DNA of 64,000 nucleotides from Actinomycetota bacterium (GTDB lineage: Bacteria > Actinomycetota > Thermoleophilia > RBG-16-64-13): the NCBI GenBank assembly GCA_016278725.1, contig JADQBG010000009.1, positions 215,692 through 279,691 of the forward strand. Reading direction: 5' to 3'. Position numbers and translations under genes: made by a program. The notes beneath the pieces are model-generated. The model was not told where the DNA came from and made no database searches. It saw only the letters and a program-made list of their open reading frames with translations. Below are positions 41,386-50,034 of the stretch, piece by piece. Position 1 is the first letter of the stretch. Every line of letters begins with the position of its first letter.

Positions 41386-42237
41386 CTATTCGGTTTGCTC
41401 GTAGAGTGTTGCCCGGTCGCTGAGGGCCGAGGTCACTCGATCCAAGAAGATGGCCAGGATCACAACCGCCAAGCCGCCCTCGAAACCGAGCCCTACGTTC
41501 AAGCGGGTGATCGCGATGAAGACCGCTCCCCCCAGACCGCCCGCGCCGACGATTCCCGCGATGACCACCATGGAAAGGGCCAGCATGATGACCTGATTCA
41601 CCCCAGCCATGATGGTGGGGAGCGCCAGGGGTATCTGCACCTTGGTCAGGATCTGGCGGGGAGTCGCGCCGAAGGCCTCACCCGCCTCGACCACCTCTTC
41701 GTCCACCTGACGGATGCCCAGTTCGGTCAGCCGAACCGCCGGCGGCATGGAGAAGACCAAGGTGGAGACCACGCCCGGTACCTGCCCGATGCCAAAGAAG
41801 AAGATCGCGGGGATCAGGTAGACGAAGGCCGGCATGGTTTGCATAAAGTCCAGCACCGGACGCACGGCCGTGCTGACCGTCTCGTTCCGGGCCGCGGCAA
41901 TGCCGACCGGGAGACCGATGGCCACCGCAATGAAGCTTGCCACCAGTACCAGGGATAGCGTTGACATCGACCGTTCCCAGAGGTTCATGCTTTCGATCAG
42001 GGCGAAGGCGAGGAGGGTGAAAAGCGCAAAACCGCGTCCGCGGATCCACCAAGCAAAGAGGGCCAACAGCACCGTCAAGACGAGGGCGGGCGGAAGCAGG
42101 AGCAAATCCTCCAAATGACCGACCGACCAGGCCAGCATGTCGCTAATGACTTCAAAGAATCCGGTCAGATTCGTCGTGAGCCAGTCAACCAAACTGTCGA
42201 CCCAATCGCCCAGGGGTATGCGGGGGAGCTCAGGCAT
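41386..42237 (-). CDS. Glycine betaine/proline-type ABC permease
   Basis: A 283-residue permease with about six to seven helices and the E-A-A-type loop G-E-A-F-G-A-T-P-R-Q-I-L-T-K-V-Q-I-P-L-A. Its start overlaps the end of the ATPase gene by 8 bases. Works with the ATPase (42230-43540) and the binding protein (40283-41281). Confidence 0.92.
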   Translation of the reverse strand: MPELPRIPLGDWVDSLVDWLTTNLTGFFEVISDMLAWSVGHLEDLLLLPPALVLTVLLALFAWWIRGRGFALFTLLAFALIESMNLWERSMSTLSLVLVASFIAVAIGLPVGIAAARNETVSTAVRPVLDFMQTMPAFVYLIPAIFFFGIGQVPGVVSTLVFSMPPAVRLTELGIRQVDEEVVEAGEAFGATPRQILTKVQIPLALPTIMAGVNQVIMLALSMVVIAGIVGAGGLGGAVFIAITRLNVGLGFEGGLAVVILAIFLDRVTSALSDRATLYEQTE

Positions 42238-43540
42238 GAGGTACCTCCGCTTCTGTCCGGTCGTCGTGGTCTTCCTGACTCTGGCCCTCGGGCTCTGTCT
42301 CGGATCCTTCGGACTCCGGTTCTTCGGACGGGATCTGAATCTCCTTCATGTCCGTTGGCGCCGTCTCTGCCCGCGCGAGCGCGGCCAACAGCGTGACCCG
42401 GGGTATCACGCCCAGGAGCTTGCCGTCCTTGACCACGGGGAGCGGCAGAGCGCTCTCGGCCGAAGGCATGAAGAGCTCGGCCAAGGGCGTGTCGGGTGCG
42501 ACCGCGGGGATCTCGGTATGGGTGATGTTGTCCAAGGACAAATCGCCACGGCGAACCGCCGCGATCACCTCGTCGTCCAGGGTAGCGCCGATCAGTTTTC
42601 GTCCTGGCCCCAGAATGAAGAGCCCCGAAACCTGACGCTGTCTCATCTCGCGCATGGCGGCGCTGGGGCCCTCGCGTTTCAGCACCACGGCGATGGGCTC
42701 TTCCATCACCGCTTCGGCGGTAAGTACCCGCGCCCGGTCGACGTCGCTGACGAAGGAGGCGACGTACTCGTTGGCCGGATCGCTGAGGATTTCTTCTCCG
42801 GTGCCGATCTGCACGATCTGCCCGTCCTTCATCATGGCTATGCGGTCGCCCAAACGCATGGCCTCGTTCAGGTCGTGCGTGATGAAGACTATGGTCTTGC
42901 GCAGGTTCTCCTGCAGGTCGACGAGCTGGTCCTGCATCTCTCGCCGGATCAGGGGGTCGAGGGCGCTGAAGGCTTCGTCCATCAGCAGGATGTCGGCATT
43001 GGTGGCCAGAGCCCGGGCGAGCCCCACTCGTTGCTGCATGCCGCCCGACAGCTGTCCCGGATAGGAATCTCCCCACCCGCTGAGCCCCACCAGATCGAGG
43101 GATTCTTCGGCCCTTCTGAGCCGCTCATCGCTTTCGACTTTCTGGACCTCGAGTCCCCAGGCCGCATTCTCGAGCACGGTCCGGTGGGGAAAGAGGGCGA
43201 AGTGCTGGAAGACCATGCTGATCTTCTCGGCGCGCAGCCGCCGCAGGTCTTTGGAGCCCATCTCGGTGATGTTTTCGCCGTCGATGCGCACGGTGCCGGC
43301 GGTGGGCTCGAATAAGCGATTGATGGTCCGCACCACCGTGGATTTCCCTGAGCCGGAAAGCCCCATGACCACGAAGATCTCGCCCTGCTCGACTCCAAAA
43401 GACGCGTCGATCACGGCGCCCACGGCACCGGTCTTCTCTTGGACCTCGTCGCGCGCGACCCCCCGCTGCAGGAGCTCTAGGGCCTCGTCGGCGTGTCGTC
43501 CGAAGATCTTATACACATGTTCGAGTTCTATCTGTGGCAT
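42230..43540 (-). CDS. Glycine betaine/proline-type ABC ATPase with CBS domains
   Basis: A 436-residue ATPase. Q-loop and Walker A G-L-S-G-S-G-K-S-T-V near residue 61, signature L-S-G-G-M-Q-Q-R-V, Walker B D-I-L-L-M-D-E-A-F-S-A-L-D-P. After residue about 280 come two CBS domains, which in OpuA sense ionic strength, then an acidic tail. ATG 43540 chosen because M-P-Q-I-E-L-E-H-V-Y-K-I-F matches the family start; longer frame upstream contains the leader hairpin. First gene of the operon. Confidence 0.93.
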   Translation of the reverse strand: MPQIELEHVYKIFGRHADEALELLQRGVARDEVQEKTGAVGAVIDASFGVEQGEIFVVMGLSGSGKSTVVRTINRLFEPTAGTVRIDGENITEMGSKDLRRLRAEKISMVFQHFALFPHRTVLENAAWGLEVQKVESDERLRRAEESLDLVGLSGWGDSYPGQLSGGMQQRVGLARALATNADILLMDEAFSALDPLIRREMQDQLVDLQENLRKTIVFITHDLNEAMRLGDRIAMMKDGQIVQIGTGEEILSDPANEYVASFVSDVDRARVLTAEAVMEEPIAVVLKREGPSAAMREMRQRQVSGLFILGPGRKLIGATLDDEVIAAVRRGDLSLDNITHTEIPAVAPDTPLAELFMPSAESALPLPVVKDGKLLGVIPRVTLLAALARAETAPTDMKEIQIPSEEPESEGSETEPEGQSQEDHDDRTEAEVPHA

Positions 43541-43577
43541 ATCCTCGATTTCGTGGAGTTTGGGAGTGGATGAGGCA

Positions 43578-43645
43578 CAAAATAAAAGCTCTGGAGGATG
43601 GATTCCCCTAGGGAGAATCACGCCACCCAGAGCTGTGCGGACAGC
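43578..43645 (-). promoter_or_regulatory. Candidate transcription attenuator in the betaine-operon leader
   Basis: On the minus strand: a small hairpin GCTGT-CCGC-ACAGC (43632-43645) overlaps by three bases the left arm of a larger hairpin AGCTCTGG...CCAGAGCT (43627-43634 with 43587-43594; inner GATTC/GAATC pairs), which is followed by the T-rich TTTATTTTG (43578-43586). The two cannot fully form together, as in terminator/antiterminator switches. It lies about 40 bases before the ATPase start. Trigger unknown. Confidence 0.55.
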
Positions 43646-43700
43646 GCTGCATATTGCAAGCTCGCCCCATGTCTTATCTCCACCGGACTTGCTCGGATTC

Positions 43701-43720
43701 GAAGCATAACATAATGCTTC
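43701..43720. promoter_or_regulatory. Palindromic operator candidate
   Basis: GAAGCAT-AACATA-ATGCTTC, arms of seven bases around six, in the AT-richer region between the divergent betaine operon and ABC exporter. Placement near the presumed leader start suggests a repressor site. Confidence 0.5.
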
Positions 43721-43926
43721 ATGACAATCCAATTAGCAGGAATGGTGAGCAAATCCGTACGTGGCATATCCCCCATAGCTATCCGGAAAAACCATCTCGG
43801 AATTCCCTGTAAAAGCAGCTTTTCGAGATTGCGAGCTGCCCGGACTCGTTGCGGGTTACAACAGCAGTCAGATCGGGGGATAGAAGCTGCTGCTGATACG
43901 GCGTTGGTTGGACGAAAGGAAAGCGA

Positions 43927-44901
43927 TTGGCGACCGGGGCGAGCGGGCCGGTGGTAAAGGCCGAGCATCTGACCAAGCGTTTTGGCAACGAGACGGCCGT
44001 GGATGACGTCAGCTTCGAAATCCCCCGCGGAGCCATCTTCGGATACATCGGGCCGAGCGGCTCGGGTAAGACCACCACCATCCGCATGCTGACCGGGGTC
44101 TACCTTCCCACGTCGGGATCGGTCAGCGTGCTGGGGGCGGAGCCGCAGGAGTTTGGGCGCTCCGTGCGGGAGCGGATCGGTTACATGCCTCAGCACTTCG
44201 TGCTCTATCCCGACCTCACCGTTTGGGAGAACCTGCAGTTCTCCGCCTCGGTTTACGGCATGGGCAGACGGGGCCGCCGGATCCGCGAACTTCTCGAGTT
44301 CGTCGAGCTCGAGGAGCACCGCTCCAAGCAGGCCAAGAACATCTCCGGGGGCATGCAGCGACGCTTGAGCCTGGCCGCGAGCCTGCTCCACAACCCTCAG
44401 TTGGTGTTCTTGGACGAACCCACCGCCGGGATCGATCCCGTGCTGCGGCGGAAGTTCTGGGACCGTTTCCGCGAACTTCAATCGGAAGGAACCACTCTGT
44501 TCATCACCACGCAGTACGTGGGGGAGACTGTCTACTGCGACTTGGTAGGGGTGATGGCCGAGGACGGCCGTCTGGTCGCGTTGGATACCCCGGACGCCCT
44601 GCGCAGACAGGCCTTCGGGGGAGAGATGGTGGTCATCAACCTGGTCGAGGCGGTCGAACCCCAGATGCTGCGCGAGTTGCGCGGGATGGATTTCGTCACC
44701 GGCCAGGTCAGGCGCGAGGGGGAGACCGGCGTGCACCTGGTGGTGGACGACGCTGCCACCGCGATTCCCCGGGTGCTCGATTGGGGGCGGGCGGGCGGAC
44801 TGCAGATCGACTCAGCCGAGGAATACGACCCGCCGTTCGATGATGTCTTCGTAGAAATCATGAACCGGTCAACCGACAGGCAGTCGGGCGGGCAATCCTG
44901 A
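43927..44901 (+). CDS. ABC-2 exporter ATPase
   Basis: A 324-residue ATPase. Walker A G-P-S-G-S-G-K-T-T-T near residue 42, signature I-S-G-G-M-Q-R-R-L-S near 141, Walker B V-F-L-D-E-P-T-A-G-I-D near 161. The C-terminal extension after about 235 is typical of drug or polysaccharide exporters. TTG 43927 is used. Stop overlaps the start of the permease gene (TGATG). Confidence 0.9.
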   Translation: MATGASGPVVKAEHLTKRFGNETAVDDVSFEIPRGAIFGYIGPSGSGKTTTIRMLTGVYLPTSGSVSVLGAEPQEFGRSVRERIGYMPQHFVLYPDLTVWENLQFSASVYGMGRRGRRIRELLEFVELEEHRSKQAKNISGGMQRRLSLAASLLHNPQLVFLDEPTAGIDPVLRRKFWDRFRELQSEGTTLFITTQYVGETVYCDLVGVMAEDGRLVALDTPDALRRQAFGGEMVVINLVEAVEPQMLRELRGMDFVTGQVRREGETGVHLVVDDAATAIPRVLDWGRAGGLQIDSAEEYDPPFDDVFVEIMNRSTDRQSGGQS

Positions 44902-46208
44902 TGAACCCCTTGCGGAGCCTCGTGCGGTCGGGAGCCTTCGTGGGCAAAGAGGTTGCCGAGGTAATCCGCCAGCCGCGCCTGCTCCTCGTGCTCGTGCTGG
45001 GCCCTTTCCTCATCCTCTTGCTCTTTGGGATGGGCTATCGCGAAGAAGCCCGCCCTCGGGAGACGGTCTTCGTCGTGGGTGAGGACAATCCCGTTCGGGA
45101 CCAGGTGCGGGAGTTCGCGGATTCTCTGGGATCGCAGGTGATCTTCGGGGGGATGACCACCGATATGGAGGCGGCCCTCAGCCGGTTGGAGCAGGGCGAG
45201 ATCGACCTGGTCGTGCAGGTTCCCGACGATCCCTACGCGCGGGTGCGGGCCGACGAGCATCCCACCTTCGTCCTGATACATCGGGAGATCAACCCGGTGC
45301 AGACCGATTTTGTCGGCCGCTTGAGCCGGGCGTATGTGGACGAGGTCAACCGCGAGGTGCAGAAGCGCATCGCCGAGGACACCCAGCAGCGCTCGCGTGA
45401 CTTAGAGGATGAGGTGACCAGTGCCCACGCGCTCGCGCTTTCCCTGGAGCGCTCGCTGTCTCCCAGCCCCGAAGCGCGCCGGGCCGGCGAACTCGCCGAC
45501 GAGTTGGAGCTGATCCAGCGGCGGATCGACGAGCTCAGCCTGGTCTCGCCCGAGGTGCTGGTTCAACCCTTCGTCACGGAGGTGCGCAGCGTTTCCGAGG
45601 TATCTCCCACTCTGTCGACCTACTTCATCCCGTCGGTACTAGTGCTGCTCCTGCAGCATCTGGCGGTCACCTTTGCCGCTCTCTCCATCGTGCGCGACCG
45701 AAGGCAGGGCTCGATCGAGCTCTTCCGGGTGTCGCCCATGACCTCGAGCGAAATGCTGATGGGGAAGTATGTCGCCTACATGATCCTGGGGGGAGCGGTG
45801 GGGGCCGGGCTCACGGCGGCGGTGGTCTACGGCCTGGGGGCCCCGTTCCTGGGCAGCTGGTTGAACTACACTCTGGTAGTGGCGGCCCTGCTGTTTGCAT
45901 CCTTGAGCGGGGGCTTTCTGATCTCGCTGGTCTCGAACACGGAGAATCAGGCCGTGCAGTACTCGATGCTGCTCTTGCTGACGAGCGTCTTCTTCAGCGG
46001 ATTTCTGGTGATTCTGGACGCTCTGGCCCCCTATGTCCGCGTGATCTCCTGGTTGCTGCCCGCGACTTACGCCATCGAGTTGCTGCGCGAGGTGATGTTC
46101 CGCGGGACCCTCCTCCAGCCCCAATTGCTGTACATCCTCGCCGGCGGCGGAGCGGCGCTGGCCGTGGTCGATTGGCTGCTTCTGCGCAGCCGGATGAGCC
46201 GCCTCTAG
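44901..46208 (+). CDS. ABC-2 type exporter permease
   Basis: A 435-residue permease: one N-terminal helix (L-L-L-V-L-V-L-G-P-F), a large outside domain (about 45-240, including a helical coiled region), then five helices with E-L-F-R-V-S-P-M-T-S-S-E and L-P-A-T-Y-A-I-E. Forms an exporter with the preceding ATPase. Substrate unknown. Confidence 0.88.
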   Translation: MNPLRSLVRSGAFVGKEVAEVIRQPRLLLVLVLGPFLILLLFGMGYREEARPRETVFVVGEDNPVRDQVREFADSLGSQVIFGGMTTDMEAALSRLEQGEIDLVVQVPDDPYARVRADEHPTFVLIHREINPVQTDFVGRLSRAYVDEVNREVQKRIAEDTQQRSRDLEDEVTSAHALALSLERSLSPSPEARRAGELADELELIQRRIDELSLVSPEVLVQPFVTEVRSVSEVSPTLSTYFIPSVLVLLLQHLAVTFAALSIVRDRRQGSIELFRVSPMTSSEMLMGKYVAYMILGGAVGAGLTAAVVYGLGAPFLGSWLNYTLVVAALLFASLSGGFLISLVSNTENQAVQYSMLLLLTSVFFSGFLVILDALAPYVRVISWLLPATYAIELLREVMFRGTLLQPQLLYILAGGGAALAVVDWLLLRSRMSRL

Positions 46209-46300
46209 CTTCGCGCCTCGCCTTTCTGTCCGGTGGGAGGGCTAAGCTCAGAACAGGTCAAAGCGAACGTATGATCGCTCTGTTTGGGCGGAGGTTGAGG

Positions 46301-46471
46301 ATGGAATGGCTGAGCGGCGGAGAGTTGATCGGCCGGATGGTCGAGAATGGATCCTGGGTGGGGTGGCCGGCAACCGCGGTGATGCTCCTCATCTTCTTCT
46401 GCGAGCCGATCGGGCGGGCGCTGCGCCCGCCTCGGGGTAGGCGGCCGCGATCTCCGCGGGTGAGGCCTTGA
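46301..46471 (+). CDS. Possible small single-helix membrane protein
   Basis: A 56-codon frame: M-E-W-L-S-G-G-E-L, then a helix W-P-A-T-A-V-M-L-L-I-F-F-C, then a very basic Arg/Pro tail. ATG 46301 has GGAGG nine bases upstream, which is the main support. The tail lies antisense over the last 83 bases of the glycosyltransferase gene, so the 3' half may be chance. Confidence 0.35.
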   Translation: MEWLSGGELIGRMVENGSWVGWPATAVMLLIFFCEPIGRALRPPRGRRPRSPRVRP

Positions 46472-47135
46472 AACAGGCGTAGCGGATCACCCAGTTCGTG
46501 TTGGCTAGTTGAAGGCGGAGAGGCCCCCGCTCGAGGAAGCGCCGGCTCGAGGTTCTAACCCGGCAAGGCAGGCGAACCAGCCTGCCAATGCGGGAAAGGC
46601 TTCGCGCAAACTCGAGGTCCTCCATGATGGGCTGTTCGGGGAAACCTCCCGCCTGCTCGAAGGCCGGCCGCTTACAGAAGAGCGCCTGGTCTCCGTAGAA
46701 GAGCAGCCAGTGGGCCGGGTATTTCAAGGGCCGGGGCCAGTTGAGAAGCCGTAGGGTAGGTCCTCGCGCGGGCTCGAAGCGGGGCTGGAAGCCGCCGCCC
46801 ACCACGCCCGGCCGGCGGAGGGCGCGCTCGACCGCTTCGGCCCAGCCGTTGGGCAACAGCGTGTCGGCATGGCAGAAGAGCAGGATCCGCCCCCGGGCGT
46901 GTGCCGCCCCCAAATTCATCTGGGCGGCGCGGCCGCGGGCGCCGGTAACCAGGCGGACGCCCGCCGGGATTTCTCTCACCGTGCCGTCGGTGCTGCCGCC
47001 GTCCGAGACGATGATCTCGAGCAATTCCTGAGAGTAATCCCGGCGGATGTGGGCCAGAGTGCGAGCGATCCAAGGGGCCTCGTTGAGCGTGGGCACGATG
47101 ACCGAGAAGACGGGCGTTTCTATCGGTCTGACCAT
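46389..47135 (-). CDS. Family 2 glycosyltransferase, TIGR04283-like
   Basis: A 248-residue enzyme. F-S-V-I-V-P-T-L-N-E near residue 9, D-G-G-S-T-D-G-T near 45, R-A-A-Q-M-N-L-G-A-A, then L-L-F-C-H-A-D-T-L-L-P. The R-A-x-Q-M-N-x-G-A and H-A-D-T marks match the TIGR04283 group linked to arsenosugar-type pathways. No other such gene is nearby, so its acceptor is unknown. ATG 47135 is preferred over the upstream start at 47198, whose extra residues look non-coding. Divergent from glcD. Confidence 0.8.
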   Translation of the reverse strand: MVRPIETPVFSVIVPTLNEAPWIARTLAHIRRDYSQELLEIIVSDGGSTDGTVREIPAGVRLVTGARGRAAQMNLGAAHARGRILLFCHADTLLPNGWAEAVERALRRPGVVGGGFQPRFEPARGPTLRLLNWPRPLKYPAHWLLFYGDQALFCKRPAFEQAGGFPEQPIMEDLEFARSLSRIGRLVRLPCRVRTSSRRFLERGPLRLQLANTNWVIRYACFKASPAEIAAAYPEAGAAPARSARRRR

Positions 47136-47209
47136 TAGCGTCCTTCTGGCCTTGTTCGCGGACTCACTGTATATTTGGCTGGCTCCATTGTCTCTCAACA
47201 GGAGTGAGT

Positions 47210-48643
47210 ATGGCTGCAGGTACCGGTATGGTCACGGCCGCCGCCCTCGTGACGGACATGTTAAAGCTGCTCGGCGAGGAACGGGTCTTCCACAAGGACG
47301 TGGACCTCAAGACCTATACCTACGACAGTTCCTTCGTGTCGCAGATCAACGACTTCACCCCCGAAGTGGTGGTGATGCCCACGAGCACCGAAGAGGTCTC
47401 GCGCATCATGCGCTACGCCGACGAGCACGGTGTGGCGGTCACCCCGCGCGGGGCAGGTTCGGGGCAGACCGGCGGATCGGTGGCCGTGCGCGGCGGCATC
47501 GTCATGGATCTTTCCGCCTGGAACGATATTGTCGAGGTCGACGAGGTCAACATGCAGGTGGTGGTCCGCCCCGGGGTGGTCCACGCCGACCTCAACAACC
47601 ATATCGCGTCCTACGGCCTCTACTTTCCGCCCGATCCGGGCAGCTCCGAATGGGCCACCATCGGCGGCATGGTTGCGAACAATGCCAGCGGCCTGAGGGC
47701 GGTCAAGTACGGAAACACCGGTCAGTACGTGCTGGGGCTCGAGGTGGTCATGCCCGACGGGCAGGTGATCCGCACCGGGGGTCTCAAGTCGAAGGCGCTA
47801 AAGAGCGTTTCAGGGCTCAACCTCACCGGCCTCTTCTTGGCCTCGGAGGGCACCCTTGGCGTGATCACCGAGGTGCGCCTCAAGGTCTGGCCCAAGCCGC
47901 CTTCGCGCGCCATCGTCGTCGCCTACTTCGATCGTCTGGAAGACGCAGCTCAATCGGTGCTCGAGGTCTTCAAAGCGGGCATACTCCCCTCCGGCATCGA
48001 GATCCTGGACGACGGAGCGATACGGTCGGTCAACCTGTTCAAGCCGCAGCTCAAGCTGCCCGAGGTCGAGGCGGCCATCTTCTTCGAGGTTAACGGCAGC
48101 AAGGCCGCCACCGCGGATGAGGGGCGGCAGATCGAGGAGATCGCGAAGAAACGCGCAGGCTCGGTGGAGATGGCGACCGATCCCAAGCGGATGAAAGAGC
48201 TCTGGACGGGCCGGCAGGCCATCGGCGCCGCTTCGGCCCGGGCCAAGCCCAACGCCGCCCGGATTTTCGCCGGCGAAGACGTTTGCTTCCCCATGTCCAA
48301 GGTGCCCGAGGCTCTGCGGCGCATCAAGGAGATCGGCCGCGAGCACGACACCATGGTGGTCATCTACGGCCATATCGGCGACGGGAACATGCACACCGCG
48401 CCCATCATCGACCCGCTAAAACCCGAGGAGGTCGAGGCGGCCCAGCGCGTGGCCGAGGCCATCCACCGGCTGGCCCTCGAGATCGGCGGAGCCACCACCG
48501 GCGAGCACGGGGTGGGCTTCGTCCGCGCCGCTTTCATGGAAGAAGAACACGGCGCCGCGCTCGAGGTGATGCGCCGGATCAAGGACTGTATGGACCCCAA
48601 GGGAATCATGAACCCCGGCAAGATCTGGGCGGGGGAGGAGTAG
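47210..48643 (+). CDS. glcD: FAD-linked glycolate/lactate oxidase subunit, GlcD-type (copy 1)
   Basis: A 477-residue FAD_binding_4 enzyme: P-R-G-A-G-S-G-Q-T-G-G-S near residue 80, P-P-D-P-G-S-S near 141, N-N-A-S-G-L-R-A-V-K-Y-G near 160, and the C-terminal G-H-I-G-D-G-N-M-H and G-E-H-G-V-G. It oxidises a 2-hydroxy acid (glycolate or D-lactate) to the 2-oxo acid. ATG 47210 has AGGAG at five bases; the GTG at 47204 is less likely. Followed three bases later by its Fe-S partner. Confidence 0.92.
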   Translation: MAAGTGMVTAAALVTDMLKLLGEERVFHKDVDLKTYTYDSSFVSQINDFTPEVVVMPTSTEEVSRIMRYADEHGVAVTPRGAGSGQTGGSVAVRGGIVMDLSAWNDIVEVDEVNMQVVVRPGVVHADLNNHIASYGLYFPPDPGSSEWATIGGMVANNASGLRAVKYGNTGQYVLGLEVVMPDGQVIRTGGLKSKALKSVSGLNLTGLFLASEGTLGVITEVRLKVWPKPPSRAIVVAYFDRLEDAAQSVLEVFKAGILPSGIEILDDGAIRSVNLFKPQLKLPEVEAAIFFEVNGSKAATADEGRQIEEIAKKRAGSVEMATDPKRMKELWTGRQAIGAASARAKPNAARIFAGEDVCFPMSKVPEALRRIKEIGREHDTMVVIYGHIGDGNMHTAPIIDPLKPEEVEAAQRVAEAIHRLALEIGGATTGEHGVGFVRAAFMEEEHGAALEVMRRIKDCMDPKGIMNPGKIWAGEE

Positions 48644-48646
48644 GCA

Positions 48647-49924
48647 ATGGAGGTCACCTATCAACTGGACTTCGCGCAGGAGCTCAAGAAGTGCGTGCGT
48701 TGCGGAAAGTGCCGCACGAGCTGCCCGGTCTTTCACGAGCTTCGCGGGGAGTCCGCCTCCCCCCGGGGCCGCCTGGCTCTGGTCAAGGCGCTGCAGACCG
48801 GAGATCTCGAACCGAGCGAGGAACTGGCCGACCGCCTCTACACCTGCCTGCTCTGCAAGACCTGCGCGGTTGACTGTCCTTCCGGGGTGATCAGCGACGA
48901 GATCTTCGTGGCCGCCCGGGAGTACCTGGCGGAGGCGCTGGGCCAGCCCTTGATGCAGCGGGCCCTTTTGCGCGGCTTCCTCACCCGGCCGGGACTGCAC
49001 TCCTCGGCGTCGTCATTGATGCGGCTCTACCAGAAGAGCGGGGCCGCAGCCGTGCTCGACAAGACCCACCTGATCGAGCATCTGCCCGAGAAGGCCGAGG
49101 CGGCGGCGCGCCTCTTGCCCGACGTCGCCGGGCGGCCGGGGCGCAAGCGCGTGCGCGAGGTTACTCCCGCGCAGGGTGAGAAGAAGTATCGGGTGAGCTA
49201 CTTCTTGGGCTGCGCCACCAATCTGCTCTATCCGCAGGTGGCGGAGGACACGGTAGAGGTGCTGAGCCGCAACGGCTGCGAGGTGGTGACCGTCGACGAC
49301 GTCAAGTGTTGCGGTATGCCGCACCTGGCCTACGGGGACGTGGACACCGCCCGGGAACTGGCGCGCGAGAACCTGCGCGCGCTGGCCGACGCCGGGTCCG
49401 ACTACGTCATCAGCGATTGCGCCTCCTGCTCGGCCACGCTGGGCGAAACCTATCAGCACCTGTTCGACCCGGGCACGCCGGAGCAGGCGCGCGCCAAGGA
49501 GCTGGCGGACACGGTTTACGACGTCAGCCGTTTTCTCGTGGAAGTGACCGGGATCGAGCCGGGCGAACACCAGGTAGAAGCCACCGTCACCTATCACGAC
49601 CCCTGCCACCTGTCGCGGGCGCAGAAAGTCACCGAGCAGCCGCGCGAAGTGCTGCGCGCGGTTCCGGGTGTCGAGTTCCGCGAGATGGCCGAGGCCGACC
49701 GCTGCTGCGGCTCCGCCGGCAGCTTCAGCGTGATGCATCACGATATCTCCGCCAAGATCCTGGAACGCAAGATCGACAACGTCGAAGCCACCCAGAGCGA
49801 AGTGGTGGCCACGAGTTGTCCGACCTGCACCATGCAGCTCAGCTTCGGTCTACGCGAACGCGGTTCGAAGGCCGACGTGGTTCACCCGGTTCAGCTGTTG
49901 GCCCGGTCTTATCGCGGGAAGTAG
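48647..49924 (+). CDS. glcF: Glycolate oxidase iron-sulfur subunit, GlcF-type (copy 1)
   Basis: A 425-residue protein. Two N-terminal 4Fe-4S motifs (C-V-R-C-G-K-C-R-T-S-C-P near residue 13 and C-L-L-C-K-T-C-A-V-D-C-P near 66), then two CCG domains (V-K-C-C-G-M-P-H near 221 and A-D-R-C-C-G-S-A-G near 350). It carries electrons from GlcD to the quinone pool. Short spacing to glcD shows an operon. Confidence 0.92.
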   Translation: MEVTYQLDFAQELKKCVRCGKCRTSCPVFHELRGESASPRGRLALVKALQTGDLEPSEELADRLYTCLLCKTCAVDCPSGVISDEIFVAAREYLAEALGQPLMQRALLRGFLTRPGLHSSASSLMRLYQKSGAAAVLDKTHLIEHLPEKAEAAARLLPDVAGRPGRKRVREVTPAQGEKKYRVSYFLGCATNLLYPQVAEDTVEVLSRNGCEVVTVDDVKCCGMPHLAYGDVDTARELARENLRALADAGSDYVISDCASCSATLGETYQHLFDPGTPEQARAKELADTVYDVSRFLVEVTGIEPGEHQVEATVTYHDPCHLSRAQKVTEQPREVLRAVPGVEFREMAEADRCCGSAGSFSVMHHDISAKILERKIDNVEATQSEVVATSCPTCTMQLSFGLRERGSKADVVHPVQLLARSYRGK

Positions 49925-49946
49925 GCGGCAACTCGAGGGCAAAAAG

Positions 49947-49972
49947 AAGGGGCGCTCTTGTGAGCGCCCCTT
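49947..49972. terminator. Bidirectional rho-independent terminator
   Basis: AAGGGGCGCTC-TTGT-GAGCGCCCCTT; on the minus strand followed by CTTTTTG, so it mainly ends the permease operon and probably also glcDF from the other side. Confidence 0.85.
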
Positions 49973-50034
49973 CCGCGTAAGTGGCTATCGCCCTTCGGCC
50001 TTTGCGCCGTTGGCAGCCGATTGAGGCAGCCGAC

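Noticed and set aside
43541..43732. 64-residue N-terminal extension of the betaine ATPase
   Set aside because: The region carries the palindrome and attenuator hairpin and has non-coding composition; the family start is at ATG 43540.
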